Positions 41,364-51,560 of a stretch of 64,000 nucleotides of DNA are shown in pieces. Positions within the stretch are counted from its first letter, which is position 1; every line of letters starts with the position of its first letter. The notes beneath the pieces were generated by a model. It saw only the letters and a list, made by a program, of their open reading frames with translations, was not told the origin of the DNA and made no database searches. The position numbers and the translations under genes were made by a program. This DNA comes from Monarcha castaneiventris obscurior. Its lineage: Eukaryota > Chordata > Aves > Passeriformes > Monarchidae. The stretch covers positions 2,170,001 to 2,234,000 of the forward strand of contig JAMPIT010000848.1 of NCBI GenBank assembly GCA_026261815.1, read 5' to 3'.

Positions 41364-41929
41364 GGCGGGGCTGAGCCCGCGGCGGGCGCGGAGCGGAGCG
41401 CAGCGGGGCGGAGCGGGGCGGAGCGGGGTCCGGCGGCCGCAGCGGGGCCGCGCCACGTCGCTGCCGCCCTGCCCCCGGCCGGGCAGCCTGGGGCTTGTAG
41501 TCGCCCTGCCCGCCCCTCTCGGCGCCGGGGTCCCGGGCGGGGGGAGCTGCACCGCCCCGGAGCGATGCCGGACCCCGCGGGATGGGTGAGCCCATGGGTG
41601 AGCCCGGCAGAACCGGGGCCGGGCGGCCGCGGGATGGCCGGAGACGCATTACCGAGGTTGGTCCAGAAACGAGGATGCGGCTTTGGTGGCTGGAATGACA
41701 GTTCTGTCCCCCCCCCCCCCCGCCCCAGTCTGTGTCACTTGAGGAATAGAAATCTCCTCACTGCCTGCAGAGCTGTCCTTGTGCAGAGGTTCACCCCTCT
41801 AGACGAGAGAGCCTCCAGAAAGTCCACAAGAGGTTGTCAGTTTATTAATGTTTTTAGGTAGCTTGGCTGGAAAGCCAAAGAAACCTGCTAAGTAAGGGGT
41901 GTCCACTTGAAAGCTAAAAACAAAAAGAG

Positions 41930-42176
41930 CAGCAGGGGAGGTTTAAGTTGGATAGCAGAAAAAAGTTGTTCACACAGAGTGGTTGGGCACTGAACAGGCT
42001 CCCCAGGGCAGTGGTCATAGCACCGAGCCTGCCAGAGTTCAATAAGTGTTTGAACAATGCTCTCAGGCACCTGATGGGATTGTTGGGGTGTCCTGTGCAG
42101 GGCCAGGAGTTGGACTCAATGATCCTGGTGGGTCCCTTCTATTTCAGCGTATTGTTTATGATTCTGTGATTCTGTG
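41930..42176 (+). repeat. CR1 LINE 3' end
   Basis: About 245 bp: gtttaagttggatagcag, gttgttcacacagagtggttgggcactg, a ggctccccagggcagtggt block, gttggactcaatgatcctgg, and a terminal attctgtgattctgtg pair. Plus strand, 5'-truncated, moderately diverged. Confidence 0.9.
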
Positions 42177-44973
42177 TGTGAGTTTCCCCTCTTAACTTTC
42201 ATGGCTGTGGGACAGAAAGAATCAGTCTCTCAAGCTTATCTCCTTCCCCTGACACAGTGCTCCATCAGACAAAACATTCAGTATTGACTTCCTTTGCAAT
42301 TAACATTCTTTTTCTACTGAGTGGAACAGGAACCTTCCTGCTGTCCTGCATAAAAGACACTGGGACTTGCACTTGGATGAAAGATTATTTTCTGAGGCTA
42401 ATTTCATGTATCCCAAAGTCCAGTTGGTTAAACAAGGATTTTACAAAATGGGATACACCTTGAAGTGCTTTCAAAAATCTTTAACACGGTATGGAAACAT
42501 TGCCCCTTGGTGCTGTTTGTGTAAACGACAGCTGCTGGGCGGGTTGAGATGTTCAGGAGTTTGCTGTGACCCAGCTGCCGTGGGGAACAGCAAGGAAGAT
42601 GTGGTGTCACAGATGGGAAGACGAGCACGACCTCCCCAGAACCTTGTAGCCGGGACTGCCACTGGAAGGTGAGTGCAAATGACCACGAACATGCTTTGTG
42701 AGCTGGTATGTGACTGCAGGTAATATTTCATCAAAAACCTATATTAAATTGTAATATTTAGTATGTTATAGCCACACAAGCTCCAGAACAGCACTCTGTG
42801 GAGCCTGTGCTGGTAAAGCTTTTTGCCCCAGCATAGAATTGAACTGTGGAAGGTCAGGATCGGTGACCATTGTGCCTGTGGTGCCCCTCTGACACAGGCA
42901 AAAATAAACAGGTTGGGTGAAGAATAAAGAACATATGAACATGTGATTTTTTTTTTTTAAGAGCCTTTTCAGTCATCCTCCATGTTAACTTGATAGAGAA
43001 TTTAAGAGAAGTATTTAAAAACTGTAATTTTTCCCAAGTATGGGGATACATCTCATGTCTCTGCTCTGTAGAACAGTGGTACCAACTCATTTTATTCCAG
43101 CTCATAGTTTGGGATGTTTGAGATGGGCCATACTGGATCATGTATATCCTTTCAGCTTTAGTTTGCTGCATATCTGGCTGCAACATGAGCAGCAGTTTTC
43201 AAAGGTTTTGGTTTTGTCTCTTCTCAAAATCATAGAGAATGTGGAAAGTGTGTCAAATCATCTACCTGGTTTATAGATTAAAGAAATACTTCCCATTCAT
43301 AAGCTCTAATTTCAGTGGGAATACAGGATGTGAAAATACCTTTTTTAAAACCTTGTATCTGATACAGCCTGACAGCTGCAACAGGGATCACGCACTTGGT
43401 GCAGAATGGCTTCAAACACCAGCCAAGAGAAACCAATGGTGTTCATGGGAAGAGCTTTTCAGTGGTGTTTGCATTTCATATTAGAGCAGTTTAAATAGCT
43501 CTGAAATTATAACCAGCTCTCGTGATAGGCAGAGGGAGAGTTTATTCCAATTTTCCCTCTTCCCCAGAACCAACATGAGACCAGTTCATGGCAGACAGCA
43601 AACACTGCAACTCCGTGTCTAGGCTAACATCTCCCACATTTTGGGAGCACACTGGGATGCAGGGGATGCAGTGTGATCTTGCCCTTCATCTCTGGCCCCC
43701 AGAGCTCGAGCCTAGGCATTTTGGGTGAGCTGTGTTACAAACTGGAGATATCTCCCATGCATAGTTCCCCCCCATGCCAGGCAGAGAGCCAGAGAGAACC
43801 TAGAGTCTTCATCAGCCTCAGGGCAAACTCACTCTTGGCTACGTGATCTCCAATTTGCCTCAACAATTCCTTCCTTCTGAAATTATTTCAGTGCGAGAAG
43901 GAAGAAATTATATTTTTCTCTATGGTCACTCAGCATTCATTTATCTGCCACCCAAACATTTTCTAGAGGCTTCTTGGTGTCTGGCAGGGCAAGAAATATT
44001 AGCATAGACAACAAGGAGCTGAGGTCTTGGGGAGCACAGGCAGGGCTTTATGGTGTGTTTACCAAAGGTGGCCAAAAGATGATGTCAGTATGTACAGAAA
44101 TGCAGCTGTCACATCGACACTGAAGGCTGTGGGTTATGCTCCTCAGCCTAAAAAAGGGTGAAAGCCTGCTATGATGTACAGCAGGGATAATTTGGGGGAA
44201 AAAATCTTTCTTTGAGGTTCTTAAAGTACAGCTTTCTTATCATACCTTTTGTAGTCAGTGGGTATTCTGGGCCTGCTGAAGGCAGGACCTTTGTCCCTGA
44301 GCTCCACATGAGAAGGTCTGGGGGAGTTGGATCCACCAACACTTCATGCCTGCAGGCACGTTTTTATCCTTGCTCCCTCCTGTGATGCCTTCCTCCTCCT
44401 CCTCTCCGGTCCGTGTGTCTTGGCAGTGCCATTTCCCCATCTGATCCTTATCTCGCCCCTGGCTGCCGGGCTTGCGGGCGCGTTCCTGCCTGGCAGCCAA
44501 ACAGCACATCCCCAGGGCTGAGCCGCAGGAATGTGCTCCTGGAGAGCTCCGTTGGGAACGGCAGCCTGTGTTTGGTAACACAACCCGCCTGTGATTACTG
44601 GGAATGTTACCCTCTACCTCTTTTAGCTGCAGCAGCTAAAAGAGGCTTTAAAATCACAAATTGAAATACAAATACAAGAGGAGAAAGAAGTCCATCCTGG
44701 AAAAAGGAAGACATGGTGTTCAGGAATCCTCATAAGACCCTCAAACGTACTTTCTTCTGTTATGACTGACCCTTAGGAAGGCACTTGTGGGACCAGCTCA
44801 ATTCAGGTATTGATGGAAGTGATGGTCCCTGAGCAGGCAGAAGTGTCACAGCTGGGATGGTGCCAGCTCACCAGGAACCTGCATTTATTGCATGCTCATT
44901 TACATCCCAGAGAGATTTCTCCTCCAGACGTCAGGCTGCGTGTGTTTTCTCTTATGATATCCTAACCCAGGGG
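42177..44973. other. Intergenic
   Basis: Lies between SLC2A10 and TP53RK. No protein-like frame. A T-run lies near 42948 and a short palindromic word ctcttttagctgcagcagctaaaagag near 44617-44643. Nothing else recognised. Confidence 0.4.
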
Positions 44974-44979
44974 GTTTCC

Positions 44980-45387
44980 TGTGCACTATGTGGGTGCACT
45001 ATGTGGTGCACTGTGTGGTCATAGAGAGTTAGGCCCTGAAGACTGGACAGAGAGCCTCTTTCCTGGGCCCAGAGGTGACCCTGGGAGTGCATCCAGGTCA
45101 CCGGGGATGGACTGAGAGAGGACTGTGGGTTTGTGGACAGTGTGGGACCTATGGGAAATGACAATTGTGGTTTGTGGCCTTATAGGGTATTGTTCATCTA
45201 TTAGCATATTAGGGAATATCTGTGCAATACCCCAGGTGATTGGGGGACACTGTGGTGAACATCTTTCCTGTTTATATGATGTTATATCCTGTGTGTGCTG
45301 GTATTTAGGGAATTCTCACTGCGCAATAAACGGCTTTGCACTTCTCCACCTTGTGTGCGAAGCCCATGCCCTGGTGTGATTGCTGCA
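44980..45387 (+). mobile_element. Solo LTR with 6-bp target duplication
   Basis: 408 bp, starting TGTGCACTATG and ending GATTGCTGCA. It is flanked by the exact 6-bp duplication GTTTCC (44974-44979 and 45388-45393). AATAAA lies at 45325-45330, 57 bases before the end, as for R-U5. A 6-bp duplication suits alpha/beta-retrovirus-like (ERVK-type) elements. No internal region is present, so this is a recombinant solo LTR. The first 40 bases contain three copies of a gtgcactRtgtgg word. Just outside the right end, ggtcactaatgtt is tandemly doubled. Confidence 0.8.
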
Positions 45388-45393
45388 GTTTCC

Positions 45394-46675
45394 CGAACAA
45401 TTCTGGTCACTAATGTTGGTCACTAATGTTCACCAGGAATCCTGTTTCCTTGCACGTTTTAGGGATGCCTCCAGCATGGCACCCTGCAACAACTCAAGCT
45501 CATCCCTTTTCCCATCTGTCCAGCTCTGGGGATGGATGGCTCCATCCTTAAATAAAGCTGTATCCTGCCTGGTGCCAAGGGATCTATGGTACAGCAGGGA
45601 GCAGCCCATGGGACCTGCCTTGTTTCCCATTAGTTCGGTTTGCTGTGCTGCAATTTTTAACTTAATTACATTGTTTGTGAAAGGAGAGTTTGTAAATGCT
45701 TGTCACCGGGAGGACAAAGTTACATAACTAAACCATGTACCAGTCTGTGGATTCAGAGCAGTTCTCTGGGGTGATTCAATAGTCCAATAAAAACACTGGG
45801 TGATACCATAAATATTGTAAATGGCTCTAGATAGTTTCCAAGGGCTATGTCAACTGTGTATTGCATTAAAAGGGAAAAGAATAAGTGAAATCACAGGGAA
45901 GATAAAATTTAAATAAATAAAATAAAGGGGAAAATAAAGCAAAAATATTTTCTTTCATATTTTGAAAGCTCTGGAGGAGGTTTTTGGCCAGCATGAGAGA
46001 AAACCATCATGTTTGCCAGAATAATGAAGCAAAGGGTATCTGTGTGCAGTTGCTTATAGGTTATACGTGTGTGTCTGTGGGGGTATCTGTGCACAGATGC
46101 TCTAACAAAATCTGTTCACAACATGGGGAAAACCTTTTTCTTTATTTGAGTGTTTGAGGCATTTGCAAATTCCGGCCACAGAGACCATGAATGCACCTCT
46201 TTCCTTCCCTAGGAAAGCTGTTGGGCTCCTGCAGCCCTGCCACAGTGAGGGCAGCTGAAGGAGGGTGCCATGGGTGGGCAGAATTGCGGGATGGATTATC
46301 TGTATCATTGAAAACTTGGGAAGGTTGTTTAAAAGTTGTCACTGAAGCAAGATAAATATTTGCCAGGCATGATCCCACCGTGCAATGACAAGTAAGCTGT
46401 ATGGAATGTGTTAATAAAATATAAATGTTCTGAAAAGGAAACAAAAGTTGTGGGTGAGAAAACAAAGACAAAATGGACTTGCGGCACCTCCAAAAGCAAC
46501 AATTGAAAACATATTTACATGGACTGGGGTGAATTCTCTTGTATCTTCTGAGGAACATATTTGAAGCATGTGCACATCACCCAGTAGGGCACTGGGTTTT
46601 CAGGGTGCCATAAAAACCCAAATACTGCTCCAGTGAGGTTTATGAGGATAATGAGGTTTATCCGTCTTTTAATAA
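45394..46675. other. Intergenic
   Basis: No gene recognised. AT-rich 45770-45960. Confidence 0.4.
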
Positions 46676-46680
46676 GATGG

Positions 46681-47319
46681 TGTGCTGGTTTGGCCAAAAT
46701 CTAGCAATGTATCCTCTGAGAGAAAAACAGGTTACAACCACCCTTCCCCCCACCAGGTTCGGGGAAAAAAAAATTCCTCGAAGGTAAGTGAAAGAGATAA
46801 AACCTATTTATTAACAAACACACAGGAAAAGTTTAATAATGCTAAATAGTAAAACCCCTTGCTATAGCGAGAAAACCTGGGAAGAAATTAGAGTCCTCTC
46901 GTAGGTGTGGTCCCTCCTTCTCAGAGCTGGTGTGGGGGGTGGCCTTAGGCCACCTCTAGGCCTGAAGAAAAGTTCTCCTGATGTGTTCTGATGTTGTTGA
47001 AACAGTCCAGAAGATTAAAAAAAGGAAAAAAACCACCAGAGTCCCAGGAAACACGCCGGAGAAAAAGGTAAGGAAAAAAACCCAAAGAGTTGACTGAAGA
47101 AGCAAAAAGAAGGGTGCTCTCTCTGTGCTACCGCTGCCGGGGAGAACACAGAGGAGTCTCCATCTCTGTGTCCTTGGGAGATACTTTGAAAAGTTCGTTT
47201 GATTTTGGTTTTTTTCTCCCCTCTCAAGCTCAGTTTAAAGGCACAGAAAAAGGCACAAAATTAATTTTTTGGCATAGAGCCGTGATAGGGGATACACATC
47301 ATAGAGTCACACCAAGACA
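46681..47319 (-). mobile_element. Solo LTR with 5-bp target duplication, upstream of TP53RK
   Basis: 639 bp with ends TGTGCTGG and CCAAGACA (TG...CA, extended TGT...ACA), flanked by GATGG on both sides (46676-46680 and 47320-47324). A 5-bp duplication with TGT/ACA ends suits ERVL-type LTRs. On the minus strand AATAAA (within plus cctatttattaac, about 46803) lies about 125 bases from the 3' end, so minus orientation is preferred. No coding interior remains. Its right edge lies less than 1 kb before the TP53RK start codon. Confidence 0.72.
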
Positions 47320-47324
47320 GATGG

Positions 47325-47866
47325 CAATGTGGGACTTGGCTGTTCGAGGAAGGGGGACTCACCTGACTCATGGCATGAGTGGCCTGTGACAGACCTGGGG
47401 CAGAAGCCTTGGTGGTGCCCAGCGCGGGGACCCAAGGTCACACTGCCCTGCTGCAGGCTGCTGAGCCCCTGCAGCTTACGGGCAACTCCCTTCTCCTTCC
47501 CAGCCGTGGGCTGGGCAGCTGCGGTGGATCTGCACAGGCTCCAGCAGCGGCTTTTGGTACACGAAAGAACAAGAGGCAGGGATGGATCATCCTGGTGGTG
47601 ATGTCCCAGAGGCGGAGTCCCCACGGCGATGCTCCAGTGGTGGAGCACCCTGGGGTGACGACGTGGCAGTGGTGTCCCAGGGACGATGCCCTGGAGCGGG
47701 GTTCCGAGATGATGCTGGGAAAACCTAGAGGGAACCACCAGATCCCACTTGCCACCTTGGGAAGACGCGCATCCAGCGTCTCCCTTGCAAGCCCTGGGGA
47801 ATGCTCAGGAACCAGTCCCACCACCCGGCAGTTCGCCGGTATCCCCCGCCACGGCAGAGGCATGCG
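47325..47866. other. Upstream region of TP53RK
   Basis: GC-rich DNA with several imperfect gatgctc/gatgccctgg-type words between 47580 and 47720. A long plus-strand frame runs through here into TP53RK exon 1, but it crosses the tandem repeat and has no recognisable domain, so it is not taken as coding. Confidence 0.4.
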
Positions 47867-48140
47867 GAGGGCAGCGGGATTTACTCGGGGAAGCACAGAG
47901 AGGGGTGTGGGAGAGGCAGGGCCGGCAGCAGAGCGGAGCAGGCAGCGGTACAGCGAGGGCAGCGGGATTTACTCGGGGAAGCACAGAGAGGGGTTTGGAA
48001 GAGGCAGGGCCGGCAGCAGAGCGGAGCAGGCAGCGGTACAGCGAGGGCAGCGGGATTTACTCGGGGAAGCACAGAGAGGGGTTTGGAAGAGGCAGGGCCG
48101 GCAGCAGAGCGGAGCAGGCAGCGGTACAGCGAGGGCAGCG
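47867..48140. repeat. 88-bp tandem repeat, three copies, before TP53RK
   Basis: Units start at 47867, 47955 and 48043, each opening gagggcagcgggatttactc and ending caggcagcggtacagc, with a 10-base start of a fourth at 48131. Spacing is exactly 88 bp. Units 2 and 3 agree and unit 1 differs at three bases (gtgtgggagagg against gtttggaagagg), so the last duplication is recent. It lies in the promoter-proximal region. Confidence 0.95.
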
Positions 48141-48720
48141 CAGCGCCACGGGCACCCAGGGGCGGAGCTTCAGCCGTTCGGGGGTTTTCGTCACGGGCAG
48201 CCGAGCACTGTCGAGAATGGCCGGGGATTACCGAGCGTTGCCGAGCAGGCGCCCCGCTCATGCGCCGTGCGGCTCCCGGTGATGGCGGCGGCCCGGGCGG
48301 AGGCGGGCGGTGTGCGCTCGGTGGTGGCCGGGCCCGCGGGCGCTGCGATGGGCGACATGGGGCCCGCGGGCCCCGCCGCGGGCGAACTGGGGGCGGCGGC
48401 CCCCGCCACGGACGGTGCCGAGGGCGGGGCGGGCGTCGCCGTGGCGCTGGAGGAGCCGCTGCCGCCGCCACCGCTGCCGGGGCTGCGGCTGGTGCAGCAG
48501 GGCGCCGAAGCGCACGTGTACCGCGGGCTGTTCCTCGGGCGGGCGGCGGTGGCCAAGCTCCGCGTCCCGAAGCGCTACCGGCACCCGGCGCTGGAGGAGC
48601 GGCTGAGCCGGCGGCGCATGGCCCAGGAGGCGCGGTCGCTGCTGCGCTGCCGGCGGGCAGGTGGGCACGGGGGCGGCCGGGCCGGGCCGGGGCTGCCCGG
48701 AGGGACGGACAGACAGACAC
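48130..48720. promoter_or_regulatory. TP53RK CpG-island promoter and first exon
   Basis: CG-dense DNA from the end of the tandem repeat through exon 1 into the intron. No TATA box seen, in keeping with a housekeeping gene. Confidence 0.7.
48282..48660 (+). CDS. TP53RK: TP53RK coding exon 1
   Basis: 379 bp, ending CGGGCAG before the donor GTGGGC. It encodes the low-complexity N-terminus and the kinase N-lobe through RCRRAG. Confidence 0.93.
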
Positions 48721-49660
48721 ACAGACACACCCCGGGGCGAAGTGAGCGGGGCTGCCCCGGCACCCCGGCTCTTCACGTCGCTCAGAGCAGATCTCAGGCA
48801 CTTGGCGCCTTCCTGCGCCATCCTGAAGGATGCAGGGGCTTCTGAGCCCGCGGCGACCCGCGCTGCTCTTTCAGAGTGTCCCTAAAGCTCATCTTGTCCC
48901 CGGTGTGTCCCATGGCGTGTTTTATCGGGGAGGCTCGGCCCAGGAGGGGCTGGGCTGTCACCACGTTTTAGCTGCCAGGTCGCTGTGGGACTGCAGGGCA
49001 GTGCAGATGGCTTGGAAGCGAGTGTTGGCCAGGCCGTTCCACGGGGTGGGTTATCCGTGGCTGGGGGTGATCTCAACTGGCATTTCTGCTGAAGACTTGT
49101 ATTGGTTGTGTTTTGTTGTTAAAATAAAGCTGGGAATCCTGTAAATTTAACTGCTAGCATTTGATTTGATCTTTTAAATAGGGATTCCAGCTCCAGTGGT
49201 CTACTTCGTGGATTATGTCACCAACTCCATCTATCTTGAAGATATTGTAGACTCAATTACTGTTCAGGATCATATTTATTCTGTACAAAAGAGTGGGAAT
49301 GACACCAGTGGCCTCCATAAGTTAGCAGAGAAGATGGGTGAGCTGTTAGCAAGGATGCACGATGAAGATATTATCCATGGGGATCTTACAACTGCCAATC
49401 TCCTCCTGCGGCCACCCACGGAGAAGCTGGACTTGGTGTTGATAGACTTTGGACTCAGTTTTATTTCAGGTCTTCCAGAGGATAAAGGAGTTGATTTGTA
49501 TGTGCTGGAAAAAGCCTTCATTAGCACTCATCCAGACACTGAAACGATGTTCAAAGCTCTGCTGAAGACCTACGCAGCCACATCTAAAAAATCCGGTCCT
49601 GTGATCAAAAAGCTGGATGAGGTTCGACTGAGGGGAAGGAAGAGATCCATGATTGGGTAG
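48282..49660 (+). CDS. TP53RK: EKC/KEOPS complex kinase/ATPase (Bud32/PRPK), two exons
   Basis: Exons 48282-48660 and 49182-49660 join (GCA G | GG ATT) into 285 codons. Bud32-type atypical kinase: no glycine-rich loop, lysine K92 in AAVAK, conserved RRxxxEAR helix (111-118), catalytic HGDLTTAN (192-199; D194, N199), DFG at 215-217, [14 protein letters not shown] and the basic C-terminal [11 protein letters not shown] that binds tRNA. In the KEOPS complex (OSGEP, TPRKB, LAGE3, GON7) it supports t6A formation at position 37 of ANN-decoding tRNAs, and it was also described as a p53 kinase. Human TP53RK has 253 residues; the extra length is an Ala/Gly/Pro-rich N-terminus (1-65). MAAARA matches the human start, but a second ATG at 48348 would give a shorter protein. 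Confidence 0.96.
48661..49181 (+). other. TP53RK intron
   Basis: 521 bp, GTGGGC to TTTTAAATAG. It contains a short acagacagacacacagacacac repeat near 48707. Confidence 0.9.
49182..49660 (+). CDS. TP53RK: TP53RK coding exon 2
   Basis: 479 bp from the acceptor AAATAG to TAG at 49658-49660. It encodes [11 protein letters not shown] through SMIG, carrying all catalytic motifs. Confidence 0.97.
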
Positions 49661-49768
49661 AAGAGAGCAGGGTTAGGGATGGAGAAATAGTGGGTTTTGC
49701 AAATAGGGTTATTTATATTTCTAGTTGGTTTTATTTCAGAGATCACTGTTTTGATAATGGTGTCTTCA

Positions 49769-49774
49769 AATAAA
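49769..49774 (+). terminator. TP53RK poly(A) signal
   Basis: AATAAA 109 bases after the stop codon, the first canonical signal downstream. Confidence 0.6.
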
Positions 49775-49799
49775 CAAACTTGAAAGAGTGTAAGTGTCA

Positions 49800-50755
49800 T
49801 AAAGTAACCGAAGTAATTGTGAGACTGGGACGCAGCCAAGAGAGAAACAACTAGAGGTCACTTCTTTCCTACATGTTAAATATTTCTAATACGAAGTAGT
49901 TCACAGTGTCATTCTTCTCATTTTCTTTGTGTGGTTAGAATCATTCAGAGCAGTCTTTCTCAGCCTGCAGACCATAAATTGGTGGGAGGTTCTTACCTCA
50001 GAGACTACAAAAGAGCATCTGCAAAAGGTAACTGAGAAAAACAAGGGTTATTTTTCTCAGAAGACTTTACAACAAAGAGTTTAAATCTGTTATAAACAAC
50101 TCAACATATCCTGAAATTTTTCAGGAGAACTGAGTTCTGGAACATGGGCAATGCTGAAATACAGTCCTAAACATAAACCAGGTTTATTTTCTTCCAGTAG
50201 TAAATTTTGGCTTTTTTCGCTCTCCGTCAATAGTACTGTCTTAAGGAAATACAACATTTGTTAATGCAGAACAGTTTTCTACTGAGAAACTTCCACTTTA
50301 AGCAAGAAGTCTGCCGTAAATTTCCTTGCTTTGGAATGTTGTATTGCCATTGCTTGCCCAGCAATGCTGGTATTGCCATTGCTTGCCCAGCTGGGCGGTT
50401 GGCAGAGGTAGGCAGTAATACTCTTTTTCTTGTAATGTTTTCTCTGTATTTCTTCATTTTTCTGGGTTACTGTATCTAATGGTGCGAATGTAAGATGTGC
50501 CAGAGGAAAATCTTGCACACCCCACAGTGGGTGGGTTAGAAGATTATCGGGTCTCTGCTTTGTCAGCAGGTTGGGATGTGAGTTGGGTGAATGCAGGAGC
50601 ATCATTTACTTCAGGTAATGATAGAAAAGAACCAGTGAACCTCTTGCTGAGCGATTTGCTGTGCTGGGCAGCCTTTATCCATCAAAAAGATCTCTGTTCT
50701 CTTGTGCAGTCACTGATGCTCTGATGCTCCTGAAAAAGGGAGCGAAGTCTCCCCT
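49800..50755. other. Intergenic between TP53RK and SLC13A3, left part
   Basis: A direct repeat of about 29 bp with the core tattgccattgcttgcccagc lies at 50341-50391. No gene recognised. Confidence 0.5.
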
Positions 50756-50759
50756 CTGC

Positions 50760-51560
50760 ACAGCCATGGATGTGTCGCGTACGGATCCTGCACCGGGCGG
50801 GGGGAAGGCAGCTGTGAGAAGCTGCTCTGCCAGGCGGGGCAGAAGGGATGAGGGCTTTTTCGTCCCCGCTTGGAGCAGCGCAGCCCGAGCAAAAGGACCC
50901 GGGTGGGGTGGGAACGCGGGGCAGGCGGCGCCGAGAACCACAAGGCGCCTCTGCGGCCGCCGCTTTATTCCGCGCGGTGGCGCCTGCGCAGCGCTGCCGC
51001 CTCTGACCGCCGAGGTGGCTGGTTCGTGTCCCGCAAGTGTCCTAGCGCGGCGGGCTGCCCGTGCCCGGCGCGCATTCACCTCTTGCCAGAGGAGCCGCCT
51101 GGGCGAGTGCCCGACCCCGGCGTGGGGCCCGGGTTCCACCGCCCAGCCACAGCTTTGGCTGCCGGGCCGGGCACCCTCGCTCCCTGCCGGGCCAGCACCC
51201 GTTGGGGCTTCTGGGTTTTGTTTTCGTTCGGGGCACATGGGCGAGAAGCAGCCGAGTGTCCCTGCAGGGAGCGGCGGGGCCGGAGGAGCTGCGGCTGCAG
51301 TACCTTCTCCTCCCTGCCCGGAGAGCGGCCCGGCCCGAGCACACACCCGGCCCGAGCACACACGGTCACTTGAACCGGTGTTCCCCGGGGTCCTGCGGGC
51401 TGTTCAGCGGGGCCTCACGGCATGGTGGGAGCAGGTGGATGTGAGCTAACGAGACCCCTAAGGAGGGATCCGAGCTCCGAATGCCGCCCCCGCTGAGGGG
51501 AGGCAGCCGCCTGACTCCCCCTGCCCGCCGGCCCGCATCTGTACAAACACTGCCCACACC
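50760..51560. promoter_or_regulatory. Orphan CpG island
   Basis: Dense CpG, with gcgcctgcgcagcgctgcc (about 50981-50999) resembling an NRF1 site. No recognised coding exon adjoins it. Long frames on both strands reflect GC content. It could be an upstream SLC13A3 promoter or the start of a non-coding RNA. Confidence 0.5.

Noticed and set aside
47379..48281. Long plus-strand frame running into TP53RK exon 1 as an N-terminal extension
   Set aside because: It crosses an 88-bp tandem repeat that shifts phase each unit, has no domain, and known TP53RK proteins start at the MAAARA position.
50661..51449. Frames of 262 and 228 codons on opposite strands
   Set aside because: They overlap in a CpG island where stop codons are rare, and composition is low-complexity with no family resemblance.
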